The notes below the pieces were generated by a model. That model did not search any database. It had not been told where the DNA came from and saw nothing but the letters and a program-made list of their open reading frames with translations. The position numbers were made by a program, and so were the translations under genes. 21,675 bases of DNA from Verrucomicrobiota bacterium (lineage in GTDB: Bacteria > Verrucomicrobiota > Verrucomicrobiia > Limisphaerales > UBA11358), in NCBI GenBank assembly GCA_026225155.1, contig JAMFSG010000296.1, positions 1 through 21,675 on the forward strand. The letters are read 5' to 3'. Below are positions 6,792-14,190 of this stretch, piece by piece (positions within the stretch are counted from its first letter, which is position 1; each line of letters begins with the position of its first letter).

Positions 6792-7307
6792 TCAACTTGC
6801 ATTTTCTTTGATCAATTCCAATAAATTTTCCGCGCTGCCATCAAATTTTTTTCCGTTCACAAAAAAAGTCGGCGTGCCGTTCACGCCGCTGCGCATGCCG
6901 CTTTCAAAATCGCCGTCCACTTTATTGGCCAAAGATTCTTTCTGGATGTCGGTTTTGAATTGGTCGGCGTCGGGTAAAATTTTCCTGGCCAAACCCAACA
7001 AAAAACTTTCGTCCAACTGCGATTGATGTTCGTAAATGGCATCGTGCATTTCCCAAAATTTTCCCTGCAAGGCCGCCGCTTCCGCCGCCAAGGCCGCGAT
7101 GCGTGCTTCAGGATGGATTTCGGACAAAGGAAAATTCCGGAACACGAATTTTATCGCGCTGCCATATTCTTTCATCAGTTCTTTCAAAACGGGATAAGCG
7201 GCGCCGCAATAAGGGCATTGATAATCGCCATACTCGACGATTTCCAATTTGGCTTTCAAGTTACCTTCGGCGTGGTCGCTCGAACTGGTTGGTGGTTTTA
7301 GTGACAT
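6792..7307 (-). CDS. DsbA-like thioredoxin-fold thiol oxidoreductase
   Basis: A 171-residue member of the DsbA/thioredoxin_4 family. The redox motif is CPYC (C31-C34) within VEYGDYQCPYCGAA, and the cis-proline loop is GTPTFFVNG. The intervening helical region (HPEARIAALAAEAAALQGKFWEMHDAIYEHQ) is characteristic of the DsbA-like group that also occurs fused to NhaA. No signal peptide or membrane anchor is visible, so the protein looks cytoplasmic, unlike classical DsbA. The start is ATG at 7307. It is 18 bases downstream of the peroxiredoxin gene on the same strand, which makes a peroxide-defence operon plausible, with this protein a candidate reductant partner; that link is inference. Confidence 0.85.
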   Translation of the reverse strand: MSLKPPTSSSDHAEGNLKAKLEIVEYGDYQCPYCGAAYPVLKELMKEYGSAIKFVFRNFPLSEIHPEARIAALAAEAAALQGKFWEMHDAIYEHQSQLDESFLLGLARKILPDADQFKTDIQKESLANKVDGDFESGMRSGVNGTPTFFVNGKKFDGSAENLLELIKENAS

Positions 7308-7325
7308 AGCATTTAAGGTGAAGAA

Positions 7326-7784
7326 TTAAGTTATGTTTTCCAAGGCTTCCAAAATGCCATCGGCACCGGGATTGACGGCGGTGGGCGAGAGATAACTCCA
7401 CTCGATAAGACCATTTTTATTGATCACAAAAAGCGCGCGTTTGCATTCGCCTTCGACCGCGTCGTAAACGCCGTAAGCTTTGGCGACCGCGCCTTTGGGC
7501 TCAAAATCGGCGAGTAGCGGAAAATGCAGCTTCCTCGATTGCGAAAAGGACAAGTGACACCACTTGCTATCCACCGAAATGCCCAAGACCGTGGCGTGGT
7601 ATTTTTCAAAATATTTCAGCATCTCGTTGTATAATGCCATTTGGTCGCTGCACACCGGGCTCCAGTCGGCCGGATAAAAAGCGAGGATCACATTCTTGCT
7701 GCCCTTGAATTCAGACAGGCTCAATTTCTGGTCGGGCGTGGCGTATAATGTAAAATCGGGGGCGGCATCATTTTTTTGTAACAT
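7326..7784 (-). CDS. Peroxiredoxin (AhpC/TSA family)
   Basis: A 152-residue thiol peroxidase. The peroxidatic cysteine is C45 in the motif PADWSPVCSDQ, a variant of the usual PxxxTxxC with Ser for Thr. The downstream conserved Arg is present in CKRALFVINKNG (R116). Other cysteines are C76 and C114; which of them resolves the disulfide, if any, is not clear from sequence. It begins APDFTLYATPDQKLSLSEF, as expected for the family. The start is ATG at 7784, in an AT-rich leader with no Shine-Dalgarno. It is the first gene of a two-gene unit with the DsbA-like protein. Confidence 0.9.
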   Translation of the reverse strand: MLQKNDAAPDFTLYATPDQKLSLSEFKGSKNVILAFYPADWSPVCSDQMALYNEMLKYFEKYHATVLGISVDSKWCHLSFSQSRKLHFPLLADFEPKGAVAKAYGVYDAVEGECKRALFVINKNGLIEWSYLSPTAVNPGADGILEALENIT

Positions 7785-7800
7785 AAATAATAATCAAATT

Positions 7801-7829
7801 TCTTTAACTCATTTGTTTGGATAAATCAA
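7801..7829 (-). promoter_or_regulatory. Candidate sigma-70-type promoter for the peroxiredoxin unit
   Basis: On the minus strand TTGATT (7829-7824) and TAAAGA (7806-7801) are spaced by 17 bases and lie 17 bases upstream of the peroxiredoxin ATG, in a locally AT-rich stretch. The match to the consensus is only partial. Confidence 0.3.
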
Positions 7830-8100
7830 ATTCAGGAACACGAATATATCCGTTATTGGAAATTTGTTGGCCATCGTTTCGCAGTAATCCGTTGTCTCGC
7901 CGACTTCAAAAATGCGCCGGCATTGCTCGCGGGAAAATCCGTTGCCGAAAAATAGATTCCCGGCATCGGCTGCAACATCAAATGGAAAACCGGCAACGAG
8001 ACGGAATATTTTAGATTGAACCGTGTGCGTGGCCGAATTTCTTTTGCAAATAAAAGAATTGCTTTGAACGCCCCGGCCTTTCCAGAATCCAAGTTCACAG
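7830..8100. other. Gap without a confident gene
   Basis: The stretch between the divergent peroxiredoxin and sulfatase-fold genes (7785-8100, 316 bases) has no convincing coding region. The minus-strand frame ending at 7809 reads like protein over its last ~60 codons (GNLFFGNGFSREQC; VGETTDYCETMANKF). It has no plausible start outside the sulfatase gene and no family I recognise. It may be the decayed tail of a lost gene. The upstream regulatory regions of both flanking genes must also lie here. Confidence 0.4.
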
Positions 8101-9255
8101 ATGAAGATTTTTCGCCTTAACTTTTTGCCGGTCATCTTGGCCGCGTTGCCTGCGTTCAACTTTGCCGCCCGTGCTGATGATGCGAGCCTTGCTTCCATTT
8201 TCACCAATGTCCACGCACGGGTGGCGATTCTACGTCGTCCGAGCATCATTTTCATCCAATGCCACGGCCTCGGTTTCGGCGATTTGAGTTGTTACGGCCA
8301 GACGAATTTTCAGACGCCAAACTTGGACAAGCTCGCCGCCGAAGGCATCCGCTTCAATAATTATTCGCCCGGCGATACGAACATGATCGTAGCGCAATCA
8401 ACATTGATGACTGGCAAAAATCTCGCCGCCAGCCAAAGTGAAAATGTCGCGCAAGTCCTCAAAAACGCGGGTTACCGCACCGGACTTTTCGGTGAATGGA
8501 ATCTGGGCGCGCAGCCGTGGACGCAGGGTTTTGATGGGTTCGCCGGCTTTTTGAATGACGACGAAGGCCGGAATTATTACCCCGATCATCTTTGGCGATA
8601 TGCGCCGCGTTCCATTTTCAACCCAACGAACGGAACGGTCTCGGATTATGTCGGCCACGAAATGATTTATGACAATATGGACGGCAAAAAAGGCAAATAT
8701 CTGCCGGACTTTCTCCTCGTCACCGCGATGCAGAATTTTGTCCGCATCAACCAGCCGGACAAGTTCAACCATTTCCGTCCGTTCTTTCTGCTCATGAATG
8801 TGCCTGCGCCACGTTCCGCCACTTTGAACCAGGATGATTTTCCCGTGCCGAGCGATGCGCCGTATTCCGACGAACCCTGGCCGCAGGCGGCGAAAAATCG
8901 AGCCGCGCTCATCACGCGTCTGGACGGTGATATCGGACGGCTGTTTGAAGAATTGGAAAAATATAAGCTGACGAACAACGTCGCCATTTTCTTCAGCAGC
9001 AGCGCCGCGCCGGAAAAATTTACGGATCCAAAGCTGGATTTTTTCCGCACGTCGGCGGATGTCCCAAGCGATGGCAATCCACGCGCCCTGATGATTGTCT
9101 GGTGGCCGGGCCATATCCCCGCCGGGCAAGTCAGTGACTTTCGCTGGTCAGCGGCGGATTTTCTGCCCACCGTCGCGGACATCGGCTACGCCAAATTGCC
9201 GGAAAAAGGCGACGGCAAATCCGTTTTACCAACGCTGCTAGGCAAGAACCAATGA
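8101..9255 (+). CDS. Secreted sulfatase-fold protein lacking catalytic residues (pseudo-sulfatase)
   Basis: A 384-residue protein with an N-terminal signal peptide (about residues 1-25, ending FAARA) and a recognisable sulfatase scaffold: GFGDLSCYGQ, TPNLDKLAAEGIRFNNY, TLMTGKN, NAGYRTGLFGEW, RAALITRLDGDIGRL, WWPGHIPAG, DFLPTVADIG and VLPTLLG. The catalytic signatures are replaced. The metal pair DD is C54-H55. The formylglycine site C-x-P-x-R reads M95-I-V-A-Q99. GKWHLG is GEWNLG (K to E132, H to N134). The conserved H of the 'PH' motif is A236. SDNG is S-S301-A302-A303. The scaffold has no frameshift or internal stop. It therefore looks like a maintained non-catalytic protein, perhaps binding glycans, rather than a decaying gene. 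It is shorter than typical sulfatases (450-550 residues) and ends before the usual C-terminal subdomain. Confidence 0.85.
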   Translation: MKIFRLNFLPVILAALPAFNFAARADDASLASIFTNVHARVAILRRPSIIFIQCHGLGFGDLSCYGQTNFQTPNLDKLAAEGIRFNNYSPGDTNMIVAQSTLMTGKNLAASQSENVAQVLKNAGYRTGLFGEWNLGAQPWTQGFDGFAGFLNDDEGRNYYPDHLWRYAPRSIFNPTNGTVSDYVGHEMIYDNMDGKKGKYLPDFLLVTAMQNFVRINQPDKFNHFRPFFLLMNVPAPRSATLNQDDFPVPSDAPYSDEPWPQAAKNRAALITRLDGDIGRLFEELEKYKLTNNVAIFFSSSAAPEKFTDPKLDFFRTSADVPSDGNPRALMIVWWPGHIPAGQVSDFRWSAADFLPTVADIGYAKLPEKGDGKSVLPTLLGKNQ

Positions 9256-9275
9256 GTCCGGCTTGATTCAAACCG

Positions 9276-9440
9276 TCAACGACCTTGCGCCGGCAAAGGC
9301 GCGCTGAAATTGCGTTCCTCTTTTTCACGGAGCGCAGCGTAGCCCACCCAGACAATCATCAGCACGACGCCGAGCACCACTCCCGCTAGCACGAACCACG
9401 GCCACCGGTAATTGCGCTCCGGAATTTTTTCATCAGCCAT
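9276..9440 (-). CDS. Small single-pass membrane protein
   Basis: A 54-residue protein from ATG 9440 with a charged, proline-containing start (MADEKIPERNYRWPW), one strong transmembrane helix (FVLAGVVLGVVLMIVWVGYAAL) and a short polar tail. The layout (charged head, RNYRWPW, single helix) matches small hypothetical proteins I recall from related genomes; no function is known. A longer frame starting at 9458 is possible, but the ATG at 9440 gives the typical N-terminus. It converges with the pseudo-sulfatase gene across 20 bases. Confidence 0.65.
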   Translation of the reverse strand: MADEKIPERNYRWPWFVLAGVVLGVVLMIVWVGYAALREKEERNFSAPLPAQGR

Positions 9441-9566
9441 GAAACGATGTTTGCACATTTCAAAACGCGCTGAAAGAAAGGAAATTTTCTCCGGCTTTCT
9501 TCCTCAATGGCCAAGAATGGTTTTGTTGCGCCCGACGGAATTTTCCGAAAGACTGGATAAAATTTG

Positions 9567-10847
9567 ATGCTGCGAAAAATTCAAAATAAAAAAGCCGCCG
9601 CCAACGTGATGGTCTTGGGTGTCGGCTCGTTTGCGCACAGCATCGGGCAGACGCTGGCGGATGCGGGCGCGAAAACTTCGACGTATTTGACCCGTGATTA
9701 CGGGCATTTTGCGCCGTCACTCGTCGGCAAAACTTTTCCGCGCAACGCCTTTCCAAGTCCGGTTCCGCTTATCAAGAAAAATAAAATCGAGGTCGTCATC
9801 CCGCAATCCATTGATTGGGCGATGCAGCCGTGGGCGGACGACTTGCTGAAATCCGGCGTCGGGATTTTTTCGCCGACCGGCGAAGCGATGCGCATCGAGC
9901 GCGAACGGGATTTCGCGCGCGAGCTGTGCGCAAAATTCAAAATCCCATTTCCCAAATCGTTCGTCGCGTCCAACCGGATTGAAGCGGAAAAAATTCTCGC
10001 CAAAAACCCGCAGCCGTTCGTCATCAAAAATCCGCTCTGCTCGCCGACGAGCCCGATTCATACGATTTTGTGCGAGACCGTCGCCGACACGCGCGCGTGG
10101 TTGCGCAATGTGAATTATGCCGAGGGCGTTTTTTTGCAGGAATATTTGGGTCGCGCCGAAGCCGGCCACATCGCGCTCATCAGCGACGGTGAAATCCATT
10201 CGCTCGTCACGAACCAGGAATATAAATATGCGTTCAACGGCAATCTCGGCATCGTCGCCGGCGCCCCGTTGGGCGGACTCATCGAGCGCGATGAAAACGA
10301 CAAATACGGCCTCGCGCGGGAATTGTTGCATCCGTTGCTGCCGTGGTTGCGCGAAGCAAAATTCAACGGACCATTGCAAGTTACGGCGATCAAACGCGAT
10401 GGCCGCTGGCACGTCATCGAATATAACATTCGCATCGGCGTCACGTCCGGCCCGATGATTTTGCGGATGCTGAAAAATCCGGCGGAAACCATTTTGAAAA
10501 CGGCGCGGAATGAAAAGTTGAAATTGTCCTTCCACGAAAAATTAAATTTCGGCTGTTCGCTCACACTGGCGGGTTACGGCTACCCGTTCACGCAAGTGCG
10601 CGGGCCGCAACTGCCGTTGGAAGTGGACGGCAAATTTGATTGCGACGTTTGGTGGAACGAGGTTGCGCGCGGCGCGGATGGAAAATTATTTTCCACCGGC
10701 CAGCGCATCGCGGACGTGATCGCGCTCGCGCCGAAGCTGGAGGCGGCGATCGCCAAAGCCTACGCGAACATCCGCAAACTTCGTGTCGTCGGCAGCTATT
10801 TCCGCACCGATGTCGGGCAAAGCTTGTGGCCGCCGGGAAACATTTAG
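9567..10847 (+). CDS. PurD-like ATP-grasp protein, divergent from phosphoribosylamine-glycine ligase
   Basis: A 426-residue homologue of GAR synthetase with the full PurD architecture: an N-terminal Rossmann-like part (NVMVLGVGSFAHSIG), an ATP-grasp core (IERERDFARELCAKFKIP; FVIKNP; FLQEYLGRAEAGHIALISDG; the TNQEYKYAFNGNLG loop corresponding to PurD ATSQDHKRxxDGDxG), and a C-terminal GARS domain (GQRIADVIALA; VGSYFRTDVG). Two key signatures differ. The N-terminal GGREHA motif is GVGSFAHSIG, and the metal/nucleotide motif E-x-N-x-R-x-G-D-P-E reads EYNIRIGVTSGPM, so the DPE acids are missing. It may therefore act on another amine substrate or be a paralogue of the true PurD. The start is ATG 9567. 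alr follows after 123 bases. Confidence 0.75.
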   Translation: MLRKIQNKKAAANVMVLGVGSFAHSIGQTLADAGAKTSTYLTRDYGHFAPSLVGKTFPRNAFPSPVPLIKKNKIEVVIPQSIDWAMQPWADDLLKSGVGIFSPTGEAMRIERERDFARELCAKFKIPFPKSFVASNRIEAEKILAKNPQPFVIKNPLCSPTSPIHTILCETVADTRAWLRNVNYAEGVFLQEYLGRAEAGHIALISDGEIHSLVTNQEYKYAFNGNLGIVAGAPLGGLIERDENDKYGLARELLHPLLPWLREAKFNGPLQVTAIKRDGRWHVIEYNIRIGVTSGPMILRMLKNPAETILKTARNEKLKLSFHEKLNFGCSLTLAGYGYPFTQVRGPQLPLEVDGKFDCDVWWNEVARGADGKLFSTGQRIADVIALAPKLEAAIAKAYANIRKLRVVGSYFRTDVGQSLWPPGNI

Positions 10848-10856
10848 GCGAATAAG

Positions 10857-10898
10857 GAAAGCAGGAAGGCAGGAAAATCTGTTTCTTGTTTCCTGATT
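10857..10898. repeat. AGGAAAGCAGGAA-type repeat with hairpin
   Basis: Short-period units (ggaaagca, ggaaggca, ggaaaat) are followed by a stem of caggaaa and tttcctg around a 12-base loop. The opening word aggaaagcaggaa recurs, nearly unchanged and inverted, in the inner stem of the repeat at 15918-15960. The rest of the gap before alr shows no gene; this hairpin could end the upstream transcript. Confidence 0.6.
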
Positions 10899-10970
10899 TC
10901 ATCATTCAAAATTTTGTTCTGAATTTTTCGTGTGTTTGGCGTATTTCACGGTAAAACTTTTCGGCGTTAG

Positions 10971-12149
10971 ATGAATTTACATTCTGAAAATTTTCCGCAA
11001 CGGCCGGCGTGGACCGAGATTGACCTCGGTAAATTGCGCCGCAACTTGCAACTCATCCGCGCCGATTTGCCGCGCGCGGTGAAATTGCTCGCCGTCGTGA
11101 AAGACGAGGCTTATGGCCACGGCGCGCTCGATGTCGCACGCGTCGCGGTCGAAGAAGGCGCGTGGGGTTTTGGCTTGAGCACGCTCGAAGAAGCGATGCA
11201 CTTGCGCGACGGCAGCATCATCGCGCCGTTGCTGTTGCTCGGTGAAAGGCAGCACGCCGAACTCGAATGGTGCGTCGCGCATGATCTGACCGTTTGCGTG
11301 AACGAACCGCACAATGTTCGCGCGCTCGCCAAGATCGCGGCGGATTTCGGCAAACAAATTCCGGTGCACGTCAAAATCCACACGGGCATGAGCCGTTACG
11401 GCGTGCGCTGGGACGAAGCGTTGCCGCTCATCGAAAAAGTGCTCGCGGAAAAATCATTGTCGCTCGAAGGCGTGATGACGCATTTTTCGCAATCGGACGA
11501 AACGGACAAGACTTTTGCGAATCTCCAGCTCGCGCGTTTCGACGAAGTTTTGTCGGCGATGAAACAAAATGGAATTTTCGTCAAGCTGCAGCACACTTGC
11601 AACAGCGGCGGTTTTCTGGATCTGCCGCACGCGCATCGCGACATGGTGCGCGTGGGCATTTTGACCTACGGCGTTTTCCCGTCGCAAGTTTGCCGGCGCA
11701 TTTCCGGCATCGAACCGGTGATGTCCGTGAAGGCAAAGATCGCGGCGATCCAAAAATTGAAACCCGGCGAAGTCGTCGGCTACGGCATGCGTTACGCGGC
11801 GACGAGCGAACGGCGCATCGCGATTTTGCCGATCGGTTACGGCGACGGTTTTCCGCGCGTGCGCAACGAAGGCTGCGCGCTCATCCACGGCCAGCGCGCG
11901 CCGCTCGTCGGCGGCATCGCGATGGACGCATTGATGGTGGACATCACGGATATTCCGCAGGCGCAAATGTGGGACGAAGCCGTTTTGATGGGCAAACAAG
12001 GCACCGACGAAATCACCGTGCGCGACATCGCGAAACTGAAAAATTCTGTGACCTACGACGTGCTGACGAACTGGCGTTTGCGGCTGCGGAGAAAAAATGT
12101 GAACAGTAAAATCACGGCGCAAAAAATTGGAACACTGGCAACGAAATGA
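10971..12149 (+). CDS. alr: Alanine racemase
   Basis: PLP enzyme interconverting L- and D-alanine for peptidoglycan. The N-terminal barrel carries the PLP lysine K44 in AVVKDEAYGHG (usual AVVKANAYGHG, so the AN pair is replaced by DE). The substrate and phosphate region KIHTGMSRYGV is present. The C-terminal domain has the catalytic tyrosine Y271 in VVGYGMRY, followed by LPIGYGDGFPR and the GGIAMDALMVDIT motif. Length 392 is normal, with a ~20-residue basic tail (LRLRRKNVNSKITAQK). Both catalytic bases are intact, so activity is expected. The start is ATG 10971, four residues before the conserved PxxTEIDL region is approached; no Shine-Dalgarno is present. Confidence 0.95.
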   Translation: MNLHSENFPQRPAWTEIDLGKLRRNLQLIRADLPRAVKLLAVVKDEAYGHGALDVARVAVEEGAWGFGLSTLEEAMHLRDGSIIAPLLLLGERQHAELEWCVAHDLTVCVNEPHNVRALAKIAADFGKQIPVHVKIHTGMSRYGVRWDEALPLIEKVLAEKSLSLEGVMTHFSQSDETDKTFANLQLARFDEVLSAMKQNGIFVKLQHTCNSGGFLDLPHAHRDMVRVGILTYGVFPSQVCRRISGIEPVMSVKAKIAAIQKLKPGEVVGYGMRYAATSERRIAILPIGYGDGFPRVRNEGCALIHGQRAPLVGGIAMDALMVDITDIPQAQMWDEAVLMGKQGTDEITVRDIAKLKNSVTYDVLTNWRLRLRRKNVNSKITAQKIGTLATK

Positions 12150-12178
12150 ACAACCTGTTCGCACTTTTGAGTCGTTGC

Positions 12179-12237
12179 ATCGTGAATAGCAAATCGTTAC
12201 ATCGGCTTTTTGCGGAGCGAAAAATCCGATTCACGAT
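12179..12237. terminator. Hairpin downstream of alr
   Basis: atcgtgaat (12179-12187) pairs with attcacgat (12229-12237). Inside lies a second imperfect stem between cggctttttgc and gcgaaaaatccg. The structure begins 29 bases after the alr stop and could be a terminator or a folded leader for the next gene. It is not followed by a clean T-run. Confidence 0.4.
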
Positions 12238-12267
12238 TTAGCCATTCAACGATTCACGCCAACTCGC

Positions 12268-13071
12268 ATGAAACTCCTTTTCTCCGAACAAAATTCCGAC
12301 TACGCGCATTATCAATTTCCTTACGCCATTTGGGCCGTGCCGGAAACGGGCGAAAAACCGTCGGCCATTTTCAACGCCGGATTTTTGCCGTCCACGCGCC
12401 AGCTCGACCGTTTTTATCTCTGTCGCCACATCCGCGTGGATTTGGAAAAATTTGAATTGTCGTCCGAGAACCGGCGCATTTTGCGCAAAGGCGAAGGCGT
12501 CAACGTCGAACTCGTGCCGCGCGAAAAATTTGATTACACGCCCGCCCGCCGCGAATTTTTCAAGATCTACGCCGACGTGAAATTCGGCAAGGACACGATG
12601 ACTTACGAACGGCTCGATTCGCTTTTCAGCACGCCGATCATCTCGCATCTGCTCGTTTTCACGGACACAAAAACCGGCGCGGAAATCGGCGTCGCGACGC
12701 TGTATGTCGAAGCCGCGACGCTCGCATATTATTACTACGCGTTTTATGATTTGAATTATTACGCGCGCAATCTCGGCATGTTCATGATGACCTCGGCGGC
12801 GGAACTTTTCGCCGGGCGCGGCTGCGCGCATCTGTATCTCGGCACCTGTTATTCCGAACGCGCGCTTTACAAAACCCAGTTCGCCGGCGCGGAATTTTTC
12901 AACGGCTTTTGCTGGTCAAAAAATCTGGAAGAACTGAAATTTCTCCTGCGCCGTGACAAGGAAACGCGCAATCAACACCTGCTCGAAAACGAAGAATACC
13001 GCAAACAATTTTACGCCGGCGATTTGGAGAAAATCACAGCCGCGAGCGAATTTGGCGTGAAGGCAAAATGA
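12268..13071 (+). CDS. Arginyl/leucyl-tRNA-protein transferase-like protein (Ate/Bpt type)
   Basis: A 267-residue protein resembling aminoacyl-tRNA-protein transferases of the N-degron pathway, which attach Arg or Leu to N-terminal acidic residues. The GNAT-like C-terminal half is the clearest part: TYERLDSLFSTP, GVATLYVEAATLAYYYYAFYD, NLGMFMMTSAAELFAGRG, YLGTCYSERALYKTQF and ELLxxxxW-like FFNGFCWSKN. In the N-terminal half the segment GFLPSTRQLDRFYLCRHIRVDL sits where family members carry a cysteine-rich cluster, but only one cysteine is visible, so the cluster is missing. It may be a family variant with a different acceptor. The start is ATG 12268. It converges with dusB across an inverted repeat. 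Confidence 0.6.
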   Translation: MKLLFSEQNSDYAHYQFPYAIWAVPETGEKPSAIFNAGFLPSTRQLDRFYLCRHIRVDLEKFELSSENRRILRKGEGVNVELVPREKFDYTPARREFFKIYADVKFGKDTMTYERLDSLFSTPIISHLLVFTDTKTGAEIGVATLYVEAATLAYYYYAFYDLNYYARNLGMFMMTSAAELFAGRGCAHLYLGTCYSERALYKTQFAGAEFFNGFCWSKNLEELKFLLRRDKETRNQHLLENEEYRKQFYAGDLEKITAASEFGVKAK

Positions 13072-13078
13072 TTTTTTG

Positions 13079-13155
13079 GCCACAGATGCACACAGATTTA
13101 CACAGATAAAAACTGGCTGAATCAAATCTGTGTTTCATCTGTGAAAATCTGTGGC
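13079..13155. repeat. CACAGAT inverted repeat at convergent junction
   Basis: The left arm (13079-13107) has three CACAGAT cores spaced about ten bases apart, and the right arm (13126-13155) is its imperfect inverted copy, with a one-base indel and a ~18-base loop. The left arm lies eight bases past the Ate-like stop. The right arm contains the last ten codons of dusB, read from the minus strand. It could serve as a bidirectional terminator for both genes. Confidence 0.85.
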
Positions 13156-14165
13156 TGAAGATTTTTCGGTTCTAACTCCATCAGCTCTTCGTTATCCAAA
13201 AATTCTTCGCAGATGCGGAAAAAATTGGCGATCGTTTCTACGCGGCGGATTTCGTGCAGAAATTTTTCCGGTGATGGAACGCCTTCGCCGATGAAGTTCA
13301 TGAATTTTTTCATGCGCTGCACTTGCGACAATTCTTTCACGCCGGGCGTGATTTCGTTTTCCCAAAGTTCGCGGATGTAATTCAAAACGTCGCGGCCGGT
13401 CGGCAGTTTTATTTTTTCACCGCGAAGCTGCGCGCGGATTTGATCGAACAGCCACGGATTGCGGATCGCGCCGCGACCGATCATCAAGCCGCGCGCGCCG
13501 GTTTCGGCCAATAATTGTTGCGCTTGCGCCGCGCTGAAAACATTGCCGTTCGCGAACACGGGACATTTCAATTCGCGCGCGGCCTGCGCGATCAGATCGT
13601 AGCGGACGCCGGGGCGATACATTTGCGTGACGGTGCGCGCGTGGACGGTGAGCAGATCAATCGGATGTTTCGCAAAAATTTTCAGCAGCGCGTCAAATTC
13701 CGCCGGCGATTCAAAACCGATCCGCGTTTTCACCGTGAACGGAATTTTCACCGCGTCGCGCAATGCACCGAGAATTGCGTCAATGCGTTGAGGTTCGCGT
13801 AACAGTCCGCCGCCGGCGCATTTGCGATAAACGATCGGCGCGGGGCAGCCGAGATTCAGGTCAATCGCGGCGACGGGATAATGTTGCAATTCCTTCGCCG
13901 TGCGGATGAGCGCGGGAATGTCGTTGCCGATCATCTGCGCGATGACGGGTTTGCCGGTCGGATTTTTGGTGATGGAATCGAGAATCCATTTTTCCGGCCG
14001 CGAAACGTCGTGCACGCGAAAAAATTCCGTCCAATAAACATCCGGCCCGCCGTAGCGCGCGATGACGCGCATGAATGCCAGCGTCGTCACATCCTGCATC
14101 GGCGCGAGCGAAAGCACGGGCGCGTCGGCGCGGAGCAGGTTTGAAAATGTTTCGAACGGAGTCAT
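13122..14165 (-). CDS. dusB: tRNA-dihydrouridine synthase (DusB type)
   Basis: FMN-dependent enzyme reducing specific uridines in the tRNA D-loop. From ATG 14165 it is 347 residues. Marks visible are the FMN-binding start VLSLAPMQDVTTLAFMRVI, the catalytic cysteine C107 in LNLGCPAPIVYRKCAGGGLL, VKTRIGFE, LTVHARTVTQMYRPG, PVFANGNVFSA and GLMIGRGAIRNPWLF. The frame stays open for 54 codons upstream, but that part overlaps the toxin gene and lacks homology, so 14165 is chosen. The last ten residues (QPQIFTDETQI region) and the stop come from the CACAGAT repeat, an apparent C-terminal capture. The gene follows the toxin by 25 bases and may share its transcript. Confidence 0.93.
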   Translation of the reverse strand: MTPFETFSNLLRADAPVLSLAPMQDVTTLAFMRVIARYGGPDVYWTEFFRVHDVSRPEKWILDSITKNPTGKPVIAQMIGNDIPALIRTAKELQHYPVAAIDLNLGCPAPIVYRKCAGGGLLREPQRIDAILGALRDAVKIPFTVKTRIGFESPAEFDALLKIFAKHPIDLLTVHARTVTQMYRPGVRYDLIAQAARELKCPVFANGNVFSAAQAQQLLAETGARGLMIGRGAIRNPWLFDQIRAQLRGEKIKLPTGRDVLNYIRELWENEITPGVKELSQVQRMKKFMNFIGEGVPSPEKFLHEIRRVETIANFFRICEEFLDNEELMELEPKNLQPQIFTDETQI

Positions 14166-14190
14166 GCGATGGGTAATTAACAACGGCTCA

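Noticed and set aside
7809..8255. 148-codon minus-strand frame starting inside the sulfatase-fold gene
   Set aside because: The start lies opposite a convincing signal peptide and sulfatase core. Only the last ~60 codons look protein-like and they have no start, so it is noted as a possible remnant, not a gene.
9717..10535. 272-codon minus-strand open frame
   Set aside because: Antisense to the PurD-like gene, which has clear family motifs throughout; no motif in this frame.
11294..12109. 271-codon plus-strand open frame inside alr
   Set aside because: Arginine-rich shadow in a second frame of alr, whose catalytic motifs are intact in the chosen frame.
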